NCBI GenBank assembly: GCA_016711805.1
Contig: JADJSH010000021.1
Location: 16,077 to 80,076 of the forward strand
Source of the DNA: Bacteroidota bacterium
GTDB lineage: Bacteria; Bacteroidota; Bacteroidia; B-17B0; Aurantibacillaceae
Reading direction: 5' to 3'
DNA: 64,000 bases
Below are positions 56,953-64,000 of the stretch, one piece after another. A program made the translations under genes and the position numbers. The notes below the pieces were generated by a model, which ran no database searches, was not told the origin of the DNA, and worked only from the letters and a program-made list of their open reading frames with translations. Numbering within the stretch: position 1 is the first letter of the stretch; each line of letters starts with the position of its first letter.

Positions 56953-59947
56953 CTAATTTCTTAGTAATTGATTTACCTTTTACTAAAAGTTTAATAAAAT
57001 ATATTCCTTTACTTATTTGCAGCTGATTGACGTTTATTTCTAATGTATTTATTCCTGAATGTATATCCAATACTTTTTCTTCAATTAATTTTCCTTGCGC
57101 ATCAAATAAATTATAATTAATTTTTTCTTCGGATGAACTTATTAAACTAATAGTTGCTTTGTCGTTAGCAGGGTTTGGATAAATAGATAATTCGTTTAGT
57201 GCATTATTTTCTTCAATACCAGTTGACATAAGGTATATTACACCGTCACTTACTGTACTATCGCTTACTAAACCAGCATTATTTATAGCTTTTACCATGA
57301 TGTAATACTTTTGGTTATTTACTAAGCTCAATCCTGTTTTGGTAGCTGATAAATTCAAGTTGTTTAAGGTCCAAGAAGTAATATTTTGAGAACCTGCCGT
57401 TGTGCCAATGGCATAGTAATACGAAGCAACCCCCGAGTTAGTATCTTCTGCCATTGTATAATTCAAATCTAATTGCGTTCCAACATAAGTTGTATCAATG
57501 TCATTTGCAGCTCCATCTTTAATAATAGATGAGGCAGTTGGTTTAGTCCAGTCGATATCAATATATTGATTGCTAATAACAGAAAGATTATTGGCATTAT
57601 CTTTTGTAATACTACTAATATTTCCGCCGTATATGTTCGGCGAAATATTTTCGTTACGAAGATCGTTTGTATTGGCTGCCCCAACTAAAATGGAAGTAGA
57701 TGCAGCTCTTGAACGAAATATTTTAAAATCATCTATTCTAAAAGTACTGTTACCGCTTCTAAAAGACACAGCTGTTCCAGTTGCATGAGGCGATGTGTCT
57801 ATCCAAGATGCAATAAACACATTGTTTTGCCAAACTTTTATTTCTCCTGTAATTCTATCGTAAGATATTTTGTAATCATAAGTTGTTCCTGCAGTAATAT
57901 TGATGCTAGCTGAGTAGGTTGGTAAACCAATAGTATTTGCTACTGATTTGTAAAACTCGACAGTACTTTGATCTGGTCTAAACCAAATCATATAACTGTT
58001 TCCACGCTGAGTTTGTGATGGATTGTCACAAGCAATGTAAATGCCTGCTCTACGGTTTGTATTACCTCCAGTAATGGTTCCCTTAAAGCAGTATAAATAA
58101 CGGTTAGATAAACTTTGAGTGACAGTGGCATAAATGTTTGTATTTGCATTTGTTTCGTCGGTTTGTATTAAAGCCCCTGCATTTATACTCCAAGTTCCTA
58201 AGGAGCTTGTCCATTCTGGATGTATAGTGCTTCCACTAAAATCGTCATTAAAAAAACCTCTTGCGCCATTGGCTCTCCATTCTATACCATTGTAGTAACT
58301 TGGTTGGTAAAAACTTTTTTCAATACCACTCCCTCCAACATTATCAGCATCTGTATAAGTAGCTGTAAAGTTTTGTGTTATCCAACTATTTGGTGTTGTT
58401 ATTTGTCTTGTTGGATTTGTGTTATCTTGTATGCATGTCCAAATTGCTTTAAATCCAGATTGCACAGTTCCACCATCCGATTTAAAACGAATTGTTACAG
58501 ATGGGGAAGTAGAAGTTAAAGTAAACGTTGAATTTAACGTTCCTGTATATACGCCCAGTGTTGGTGAGGTAGTTGAGTTGCCATTGTAAATAAATAAAGT
58601 GTCGTAATTTGCTTCAGTAACAGCGTAACTGAAATTTAGTTTTACCGAACTCGCACCTGTAGGAGCAATGGTATAAACATAATTTTCGTTATCATAATAA
58701 TTTCTGTTCGGCCCACCCATATCGTAAATACTATCAGTACAAGCAACGGTAGCACATGTCGAAAATTTATCTTTAATTAAGTTCCATAAATCAGAATAAC
58801 CATCATCATAACCTAATGCCCAAATGCCAATGCCGCCAATGCCACGTTGGTTTACTAAATCAAATTTACGGCTGTAGCTATAGTTATCATCAATCCAACA
58901 TTGGCGCCAATTCCCAGTGTTTTGATATGAATAGTAATTTTCAAAACTGTTATTTTCAAAATTTTTATTTGCCAGAGAGTAAGTAGCCGCATTATTTTTC
59001 ACATAGGCATATGTTCTCGAAGAAGTAAAGCCGCCAGTTGTTGCTGAAGGAGCGGTACTTGCAACGGTTTCCCATTCTCTACCATACCAAGGTAAACCTA
59101 ACAACAATTTACTTTTTGTTGCACCTTTATTTAAATAATGAGTAATTGATTTTGCTAAAGTGTAATTGTAAGTGGTTTGAAAATTATATAAGGGCGCTTC
59201 AGGACCAGCAGTAGTGGAACCTGAATAATAATAATCGTACCCCATAATGATAAAATTGTCTACTAATGGATTTAATGCTGCTATATCAAAGGTATTATTG
59301 CCCCATTCAACAGCATACAAAGCCATAGTTACTTTATAATTTGGATTAGCTGCATGTACCTGATTACAAAGACTTGTCATAAATGCTGTAAAAGGTACTT
59401 TATCGCTCGAACCCATCCCTTCAAAATCAATATTAATACCGTTACTGCCCGGACGAGAATTTAATAAGTTAATGGCATTGGTAATAAACGTTTGTTGAGC
59501 TGTTGAGCTTGCCCAAAAAGTAGAATGGCTACCAAATAGAGTAGCACAAAAATGAACGTTTACGCTATTACTAATAGCAGCCGTTACAGCTGCGCTAGTT
59601 GCCCAGGCGAAAGAAGCATTTGTATTATTACCTGTTGTAGGACTAACTGCATAATCAAAATAACAAAAGTCGCTAAGCATGCTCCAATCGTAGTTTGTGT
59701 AAACAGAACCTACCCAATATGGATGCCAGCCATATACTTTTTTGTTTAAAGTACAGCTTGTTGTTTTTTGTTGATTTGAATTGGCTTGATAAACGGTTCC
59801 GTTTTCAATGGTGTTTAAACTATCCCATTGGGTGTCTTTTGAAAATGAATAGTTTTTATAATGATTACTTTGCTCCTGAATAGTAGATTGCTGTTGAGCT
59901 AAAAAATTTAGGGAAATGAAAGATAATAGAAGTAATAGTTTTTTCAT
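56942..59947 (-). CDS. Secreted GH18 chitinase-like protein with CUB-like domain and T9SS sorting domain
   Basis: The 1,001-residue protein has a signal peptide (KLLLLLSFISLNFLAQ). Residues of about 70-390 form a GH18 barrel: KVYGWHPYWVGS, NGINIDFEGM with catalytic E176 and D174 (two earlier Asp of the DxxDxDxE motif are Asn), LLGLPWYGREW, GGIGIWALGYDDG. A CUB-like domain follows (about 400-505), then a laminin-G/concanavalin-like domain (about 565-760), a fibronectin-like region and a T9SS type A sorting domain (last 80 residues, SIYPNPANDKATISL). It hydrolyses chitin-type or peptidoglycan-type GlcNAc polymers outside the cell. Confidence 0.92.
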   Translation of the reverse strand: MKKLLLLLSFISLNFLAQQQSTIQEQSNHYKNYSFSKDTQWDSLNTIENGTVYQANSNQQKTTSCTLNKKVYGWHPYWVGSVYTNYDWSMLSDFCYFDYAVSPTTGNNTNASFAWATSAAVTAAISNSVNVHFCATLFGSHSTFWASSTAQQTFITNAINLLNSRPGSNGINIDFEGMGSSDKVPFTAFMTSLCNQVHAANPNYKVTMALYAVEWGNNTFDIAALNPLVDNFIIMGYDYYYSGSTTAGPEAPLYNFQTTYNYTLAKSITHYLNKGATKSKLLLGLPWYGREWETVASTAPSATTGGFTSSRTYAYVKNNAATYSLANKNFENNSFENYYSYQNTGNWRQCWIDDNYSYSRKFDLVNQRGIGGIGIWALGYDDGYSDLWNLIKDKFSTCATVACTDSIYDMGGPNRNYYDNENYVYTIAPTGASSVKLNFSYAVTEANYDTLFIYNGNSTTSPTLGVYTGTLNSTFTLTSTSPSVTIRFKSDGGTVQSGFKAIWTCIQDNTNPTRQITTPNSWITQNFTATYTDADNVGGSGIEKSFYQPSYYNGIEWRANGARGFFNDDFSGSTIHPEWTSSLGTWSINAGALIQTDETNANTNIYATVTQSLSNRYLYCFKGTITGGNTNRRAGIYIACDNPSQTQRGNSYMIWFRPDQSTVEFYKSVANTIGLPTYSASINITAGTTYDYKISYDRITGEIKVWQNNVFIASWIDTSPHATGTAVSFRSGNSTFRIDDFKIFRSRAASTSILVGAANTNDLRNENISPNIYGGNISSITKDNANNLSVISNQYIDIDWTKPTASSIIKDGAANDIDTTYVGTQLDLNYTMAEDTNSGVASYYYAIGTTAGSQNITSWTLNNLNLSATKTGLSLVNNQKYYIMVKAINNAGLVSDSTVSDGVIYLMSTGIEENNALNELSIYPNPANDKATISLISSSEEKINYNLFDAQGKLIEEKVLDIHSGINTLEINVNQLQISKGIYFIKLLVKGKSITKKLVVE

Positions 59948-59978
59948 AGATGCAATTTAGGCTAGTAAATATAATAAA

Positions 59979-60006
59979 AAAGCCGCCCGTTACTACAGGC
60001 AGCTTT
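59979..60006 (-). terminator. Intrinsic terminator of rpmH
   Basis: On the minus strand AAAGCTGCCTG pairs with CGGGCGGCTTT (two G-T wobbles) around TAGTAA and runs into TTTATT. It lies 34 bp after the rpmH stop and separates it from the chitinase gene. Confidence 0.85.
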
Positions 60007-60040
60007 GTTAAAAAGGTACTAAATTGCTTTAGAAAAGCTA

Positions 60041-60196
60041 TTATTTATGCGTTTTTTCGCTTGACACAGTTAATTTTTTACGACCTTTAGCTCTACGAGA
60101 AGCTAAAACTCTACGGCCATTTGCAGAAGCCATACGCTCACGAAATCCGTGTTTGTTTCTTCTTTTACGTTGCGATGGTTGGAAAGTGCGTTTCAT
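60041..60196 (-). CDS. rpmH: 50S ribosomal protein L34
   Basis: The 51-residue, very basic protein MKRTFQPSQRKRRNKHGFRE continues RMASANGRRVLASRRAKGRK, the L34 signature. The start is ATG 60194-60196. It is preceded by a perfect promoter and followed by a terminator, so it is monocistronic here; rnpA and dnaA, its usual neighbours in many bacteria, are not adjacent. Confidence 0.97.
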   Translation of the reverse strand: MKRTFQPSQRKRRNKHGFRERMASANGRRVLASRRAKGRKKLTVSSEKTHK

Positions 60197-60239
60197 GGTA
60201 TTAGTATTTAAATGTTATAAGTTTTTCAAAATTGGACTG

Positions 60240-60270
60240 CAAATATAATGGATTTTTATTATGTGGCAAA
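60240..60270 (-). promoter_or_regulatory. rpmH promoter
   Basis: Minus strand TTTG (60267-60270), exactly 19 bp, TATATTTG (60240-60247). It is a full match to the Bacteroidota consensus in front of a housekeeping gene and serves as an internal standard for the promoters found in the cassette spacers. Confidence 0.9.
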
Positions 60271-60358
60271 TTTTTTACGAATTTTAACCTTAAAATAGCC
60301 ATTATTTTCACTTTTAGCCATCCTAAAACTGTACATTTGCACTCTAAATTTCCGCAAA

Positions 60359-62206
60359 ATGGCAAAAGGCACTAGTGTAAAGCACAAAGCAAAAGACGAT
60401 ATTCCCAAGGCAAAACTTTCCAAAGCAAATTTCAAAAAATCTTTTCGTTTATTCAATTATCTTGGTAAAAGTAAGTGGATTTTTGTGTTAGGGATGTTTT
60501 TTGTGTTGGCAACTGCTATTGTGGGCTTATATTTTCCAATAATGGCAGGAAAAATGTTTGGCTATTTAGGGCAAACTACCATGGCGCCTAGTCTTTTTAA
60601 AGATGCTGTTTCAGGAACTGGTTTAGAACTTTTTGTACTCTTAGTTATTCAAGGATTAGTATCCTTTGGCAGAGTATATACGTTTTCAATTGTTACAGAA
60701 AATATATTAAAAGGGTTAAGAACAGATACGTTTAATAAATTGGTAAAAATGCCTATGAGTTTTTTCTCAAAAAATCAGGTAGCCGATTTAAGTAGTAGAG
60801 TAGCAACTGATATTAACGTTATTTCAGATGCTTTTGCGGTTAACATTGCCGAAGTTATCCGTCAAACAATTGTTGGTACTGGAGGATTAGTTTTGTTAGT
60901 TTACTATACGGGTTGGGATGTCGCTAAATGGTTTCTAGCAATCATTCCGCCAATCACAATCATTGCTATTATATACGGACGAAAAATTCGTAAATACTCA
61001 AAAGGATTTCAAGATAAAATTTCTGAATCGGGTATTATTGTTTCAGAAGCATTAACTGGCATTACAAGCGTAAAAGCATTTACTAATGAGCAATTAGAAA
61101 TTAGCAAATATGATAAAGTAACCAATGAAATTAGAAGATTTGGAGTTCAATATGGCGTGATGAGAGGTGCCTTTTTTGCGTTTATCATTATGTGTGTGTT
61201 TGGTTCAATCTTTTTTATTTTATACCAAATGTTATTATTGCTTAATCAAATTGGACCAGATGGCAAACCTTTATTGAGTCCTGAAAATTTTGGAATTTTC
61301 ATGATGCTTTCATTTTTTGTGGCAGCGTCGCTAGGTGGATTACCTGAGCAGTTGGCATCCATACAACGTGCACTTGGTGCAACCGATAGAGTGTTTGATA
61401 TTATTGATGACACTCATGAAGAAATAAATTTAGCGCATCGCAATAATTTAAATTTGAACAGAGTAAAAGGTGATTTAGAATTTAAAAATATTCAATTTAC
61501 TTATCCAACTCGTCCTGATTTTGTTGTATTAAAAAATATATCATTTAGTGCAAAAGCTGGTGAAACTATTGCCTTAGTTGGTAGTAGTGGAAGCGGTAAA
61601 TCTACGTTAGCATCCATGGCATTACGTTTTTACGAACCTACTAGCGGAGAATACACGATTGACGGAAAAAAATCAACTGATTATGAGTTAACTGAATTAC
61701 GTGATCAAATGGCAATTGTACCTCAAGATGTATTATTATTTGGTGGTACTATTAAAGAAAATATTTTATACGGAAAACCAAGTGCTACTGATGCTGATGT
61801 GATTGAGGCAGCAAAGCAAGCTAATGCCTATGATTTTATTATGAGTTTCCCAGATAAATTTGAAACCTTAGTAGGCGATAGAGGTATTCAATTATCTGGC
61901 GGTCAGAGACAACGTGTGGCTATTGCTAGAGCAGTTTTAAAAAATCCTTCTATTTTAATTTTAGATGAAGCAACCAGCAGTTTAGATAGCGAAAGCGAAC
62001 GCTTAGTGCAAGATGCTTTAGATAAATTAATGATTGGAAGAACCTCTATTGTAATTGCACATCGCTTATCAACTATTAGAAAAGCAGATAAAATAGTGGT
62101 ATTACAAAAAGGTGAAGTGGTAGAAATGGGAACTCATCAAGAATTAATGGCTAACGATTCTGGGCTTTATCAGAAGTTGAGTAAGTTGCAGTACGAGTTG
62201 AATTAA
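60359..62206 (+). CDS. MsbA-like ABC exporter (fused permease and ATPase)
   Basis: The 615-residue half-transporter has six membrane helices over about residues 35-340 and an ATPase with Walker A GSSGSGKST (near 410), IVPQDVLLFGGTIKENI, signature LSGGQRQRVAIARA, Walker B ILILDEATSSLD and switch His AHRLS. It works as a homodimer; substrate (lipid, LPS core, peptide or drug) is not fixed by sequence. A -7 box TACATTTG at 60332-60339 lies 20 bp before the ATG. Its stop overlaps the convergent ybeY end by four bases. Confidence 0.92.
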   Translation: MAKGTSVKHKAKDDIPKAKLSKANFKKSFRLFNYLGKSKWIFVLGMFFVLATAIVGLYFPIMAGKMFGYLGQTTMAPSLFKDAVSGTGLELFVLLVIQGLVSFGRVYTFSIVTENILKGLRTDTFNKLVKMPMSFFSKNQVADLSSRVATDINVISDAFAVNIAEVIRQTIVGTGGLVLLVYYTGWDVAKWFLAIIPPITIIAIIYGRKIRKYSKGFQDKISESGIIVSEALTGITSVKAFTNEQLEISKYDKVTNEIRRFGVQYGVMRGAFFAFIIMCVFGSIFFILYQMLLLLNQIGPDGKPLLSPENFGIFMMLSFFVAASLGGLPEQLASIQRALGATDRVFDIIDDTHEEINLAHRNNLNLNRVKGDLEFKNIQFTYPTRPDFVVLKNISFSAKAGETIALVGSSGSGKSTLASMALRFYEPTSGEYTIDGKKSTDYELTELRDQMAIVPQDVLLFGGTIKENILYGKPSATDADVIEAAKQANAYDFIMSFPDKFETLVGDRGIQLSGGQRQRVAIARAVLKNPSILILDEATSSLDSESERLVQDALDKLMIGRTSIVIAHRLSTIRKADKIVVLQKGEVVEMGTHQELMANDSGLYQKLSKLQYELN

Positions 62207-62621
62207 GATTTTAATAACAACTTTAAAGCAGCATTCTCTTTCTTTCTCATCAACTCAGCATCTGCTTTGGTTTTATCTTTGTAACCGCATAAGTGTAAAA
62301 TGCCATGTATCATCACGCGGTGAAATTCTTCATCAAAGGTTACTTTAAATTTATCGGCATTTTCTAAAACTCTTTCAATGCTAATAAAAATATCGCTATT
62401 GATGGTTTTACCTTCTGTATAATCAAAGGTGATAATATCGGTAAGTGTATTATGATTTAAATGCTTGATATTGATTTCAAGCAATTCATCATCTGTGCAA
62501 AAATATAATTGATAGTTCCGAGTTTGTGTTTTTCTTTTTCGGTAACGGTTTTAATCCATTGCTTTATTTTAGTTTTTTCTTTAAACTTAAAAGCAATACT
62601 TTGGTTGTGGAAAGAGATCAT
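62203..62621 (-). pseudogene. ybeY: Endoribonuclease YbeY, disrupted by a one-base deletion
   Basis: From ATG 62619-62621 the frame reads MISFHNQSIAFKFKEKTKIK to LGTINYI, the normal YbeY start. After ATATTTTTGC (T5, about 62502-62510) the reading moves out of frame; with one more T it would continue FCTDDELLEINIKHLNHNTL and the domain would be complete: DIITFDY, then the zinc motif HGILHLCGYKDKT. Joined length is 139 residues, exactly the family size. YbeY matures 16S rRNA and is rarely dispensable, so an error in a homopolymer is as likely as a real lesion. A shorter frame from TTG 62484 retains the catalytic His residues. Confidence 0.88.
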
Positions 62622-62641
62622 CTTTAATTATGAGATTCTCG

Positions 62642-64000
62642 TTAACGAGCAATTATTAATTTTTTATATAAAATGCTTGCGCCATCTTCTATCTTAATAG
62701 AATACATTCCGGGTATAATGTTTTCAATATTAATTTCTGAATTTGCATTTATTTTTTTTTCCATAATAAAATTTCCGTTAACGTCGATAATGCTAATAAT
62801 TACATGACTTTTTATGTTACTTATTGAGAAATATTTATTGGTTGGATTGGGATATAGAATTATATCCGTAGGATTGAATTCTTTTTGTTTTACTGAAGTT
62901 GTAAGAGAGTTTACACTGCCTTTTGCAAAATAAATATCAAAGGTATTACTGGAAGGATTTGTATCATGATTTGAAATGCTATATGGCGAAAGCGAGAGAT
63001 ATTTACTAATATAATTGCCTGATATGAATAAGTTGTCTTGTGAGTCGATTGAAACTAATGCTGACTGTCGAACATTCCCTGAAGTAATACTATTATTTGA
63101 AGATAACATATTTCCTTGTGAGTCAATGTTAAGCAAAAACAGTCCATAGGGTGTGTTTACGGTAGTAATGCTGTCATACATCAGAGATAAATCTTGTGTT
63201 GTTCCCGAAACAAAAATATTTCCATTACTGCTATGGCAAACTTTCATGGCAAAACCATCTTGGGCGCTTAATATTGCTTTTGCCCAAATTACATTTCCCA
63301 TACTATCATATTTAGCAACGAATGCATTTTCCATATATCCAACGGAGGGTAATATTATATTATCAAATGGGCTAGCACCCACATGTTTCCCCACCGCGTA
63401 AATATTTCCGGAAACATCATCAATAGTTAGATCTTTAAAGGCATCTTTAAATGACCCTCCGGCTTTTTTAGCCCACAGTATTTGTCCGTTGTTATCATAT
63501 TTAGCAATAAACATCCCAGAAAAACTGGCATTCGTTAAGTTAAAGCTACCAAAGTTCATTGGTGTGCTTACCTGCGTTTCACCGGCAATATATACGTTTC
63601 CAAATCTATCTGTTTTGATACAATTGGGAATATCTTTTCCATATCCTCCAGCTCTATTTGCCCAAATTGTATTTCCAGTTGAAGAATTTAATTTTGCTAC
63701 AAAGACATCGCCAAAACAACCCATATTTGGATTAAGTAATGTTATATTATCCATTTTTAATGTGTCGGCATAAAAATAACCCGTAATTAAAATATCATTA
63801 TTAATATCTACAGCTACAGATGTTCCGAAATCATAAGACCAGCCTCCATAATTTTTTGCCCAAAATAAATTCCCTGACGGATCAAATTTTGCTACAAAAA
63901 CATCTGGTTGAGCAGTATTGTTTACTAAAGTAGTGTTTTCAATAATTAAAGAATTTCCTCCAAAACTACCTATTACTAAGATATTATTACTACTATCAAC
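62642..64000 (-). CDS. SBBP beta-propeller protein with T9SS sorting domain (5' end outside window)
   Basis: The frame is open to base 64000, so the start lies beyond the window; an ATG at 63754 is internal. Repeats of about 50-60 residues with FVAKYDSMGNVIWAK, GNVYIAGET and FDPSGNLFWAKNYGG match SBBP-type beta-propeller blades. The last 80 residues (DIILYPNPTNKYFSI, PGMYSIKIEDGASILYKKLI) are a T9SS type A sorting domain. It is probably a secreted or surface protein; no enzymatic motif is visible in the part present. Confidence 0.85.
   Translation of the reverse strand, partial: VDSSNNILVIGSFGGNSLIIENTTLVNNTAQPDVFVAKFDPSGNLFWAKNYGGWSYDFGTSVAVDINNDILITGYFYADTLKMDNITLLNPNMGCFGDVFVAKLNSSTGNTIWANRAGGYGKDIPNCIKTDRFGNVYIAGETQVSTPMNFGSFNLTNASFSGMFIAKYDNNGQILWAKKAGGSFKDAFKDLTIDDVSGNIYAVGKHVGASPFDNIILPSVGYMENAFVAKYDSMGNVIWAKAILSAQDGFAMKVCHSSNGNIFVSGTTQDLSLMYDSITTVNTPYGLFLLNIDSQGNMLSSNNSITSGNVRQSALVSIDSQDNLFISGNYISKYLSLSPYSISNHDTNPSSNTFDIYFAKGSVNSLTTSVKQKEFNPTDIILYPNPTNKYFSISNIKSHVIISIIDVNGNFIMEKKINANSEINIENIIPGMYSIKIEDGASILYKKLIIAR

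Noticed and set aside
62509..62697. Plus-strand frame of 62 codons over the ybeY start
   Set aside because: It is antisense to the conserved YbeY N-terminus and has no recognisable features.
1..64000. tRNA or rRNA genes
   Set aside because: No cloverleaf with GTTCRANNC T-loop and no rRNA-like conserved block was noticed on either strand; a tRNAscan run would be the decisive test.

Overview
This 64-kb window is AT-rich DNA from a member of the Bacteroidota. The evidence is a giant SprB-type protein with a gliding-motility C-terminal sorting domain, two further proteins with type IX secretion (T9SS) sorting domains, and promoters of the TTTG-N19-TAnnTTTG type (clearest in front of rpmH). Genus and family cannot be read reliably from the sequence.

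Layout. 1-9.6 kb: C-terminal part of a giant SprB-repeat adhesin, open at the window edge, with a 1,152-bp higher-order tandem repeat. 9.7-22.3 kb: mostly core genes (purN, dnaX, a patatin interrupted by a stop codon, radA, a TPR/SpoIIE phosphatase, a two-component pair) and a tight operon of four small exported proteins that looks like a duplicated two-gene module. 22.3-28.8 kb: an accessory region with all genes on the minus strand. 28.9-44.3 kb: membrane and envelope genes (TMTC-like TPR protein, a large histidine kinase split by an in-frame TAG, a WG-repeat protein, DUF4421, GT2-DUF2062) and metabolic genes (pseudouridine synthase, comB, gcvT). 44.3-56.9 kb: a surface-polysaccharide locus (five glycosyltransferase or polymerase/ligase-type proteins, an ABC-2 exporter pair, an AlgI/AlgJ-like O-acetylation pair). 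56.9-64 kb: secreted GH18 chitinase, rpmH, an MsbA-like ABC exporter, a frameshifted ybeY, and a second T9SS protein open at the window edge.

The most interesting part is 23.9-27.8 kb. Five homologous spacers of about 170 bp separate short minus-strand genes of unrelated families. Every spacer ends at AACGTTA next to the downstream gene. For four consecutive gene units, the bases at the gene's start are the reverse complement of the bases at its own stop, 8 to 9 nt with at most one mismatch in three cases and 9/11 in the fourth. That is the signature expected if each unit once existed as a circle closed by an attC-like site, as in integron gene cassettes. Each of the five spacers also contains a Bacteroidota promoter with spacing of exactly 19 bp, pointing into the following gene. 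No integrase is visible in the window. A nitrilase-family gene is cut off exactly at the outer end of one spacer.

Other signals: three genes are each interrupted by a single lesion (patatin TGA, histidine kinase TAG, ybeY one-base deletion); related short GC-rich repeats are inserted in frame in three proteins and once between genes; two larger palindromic or terminal-inverted-repeat elements lie between genes.
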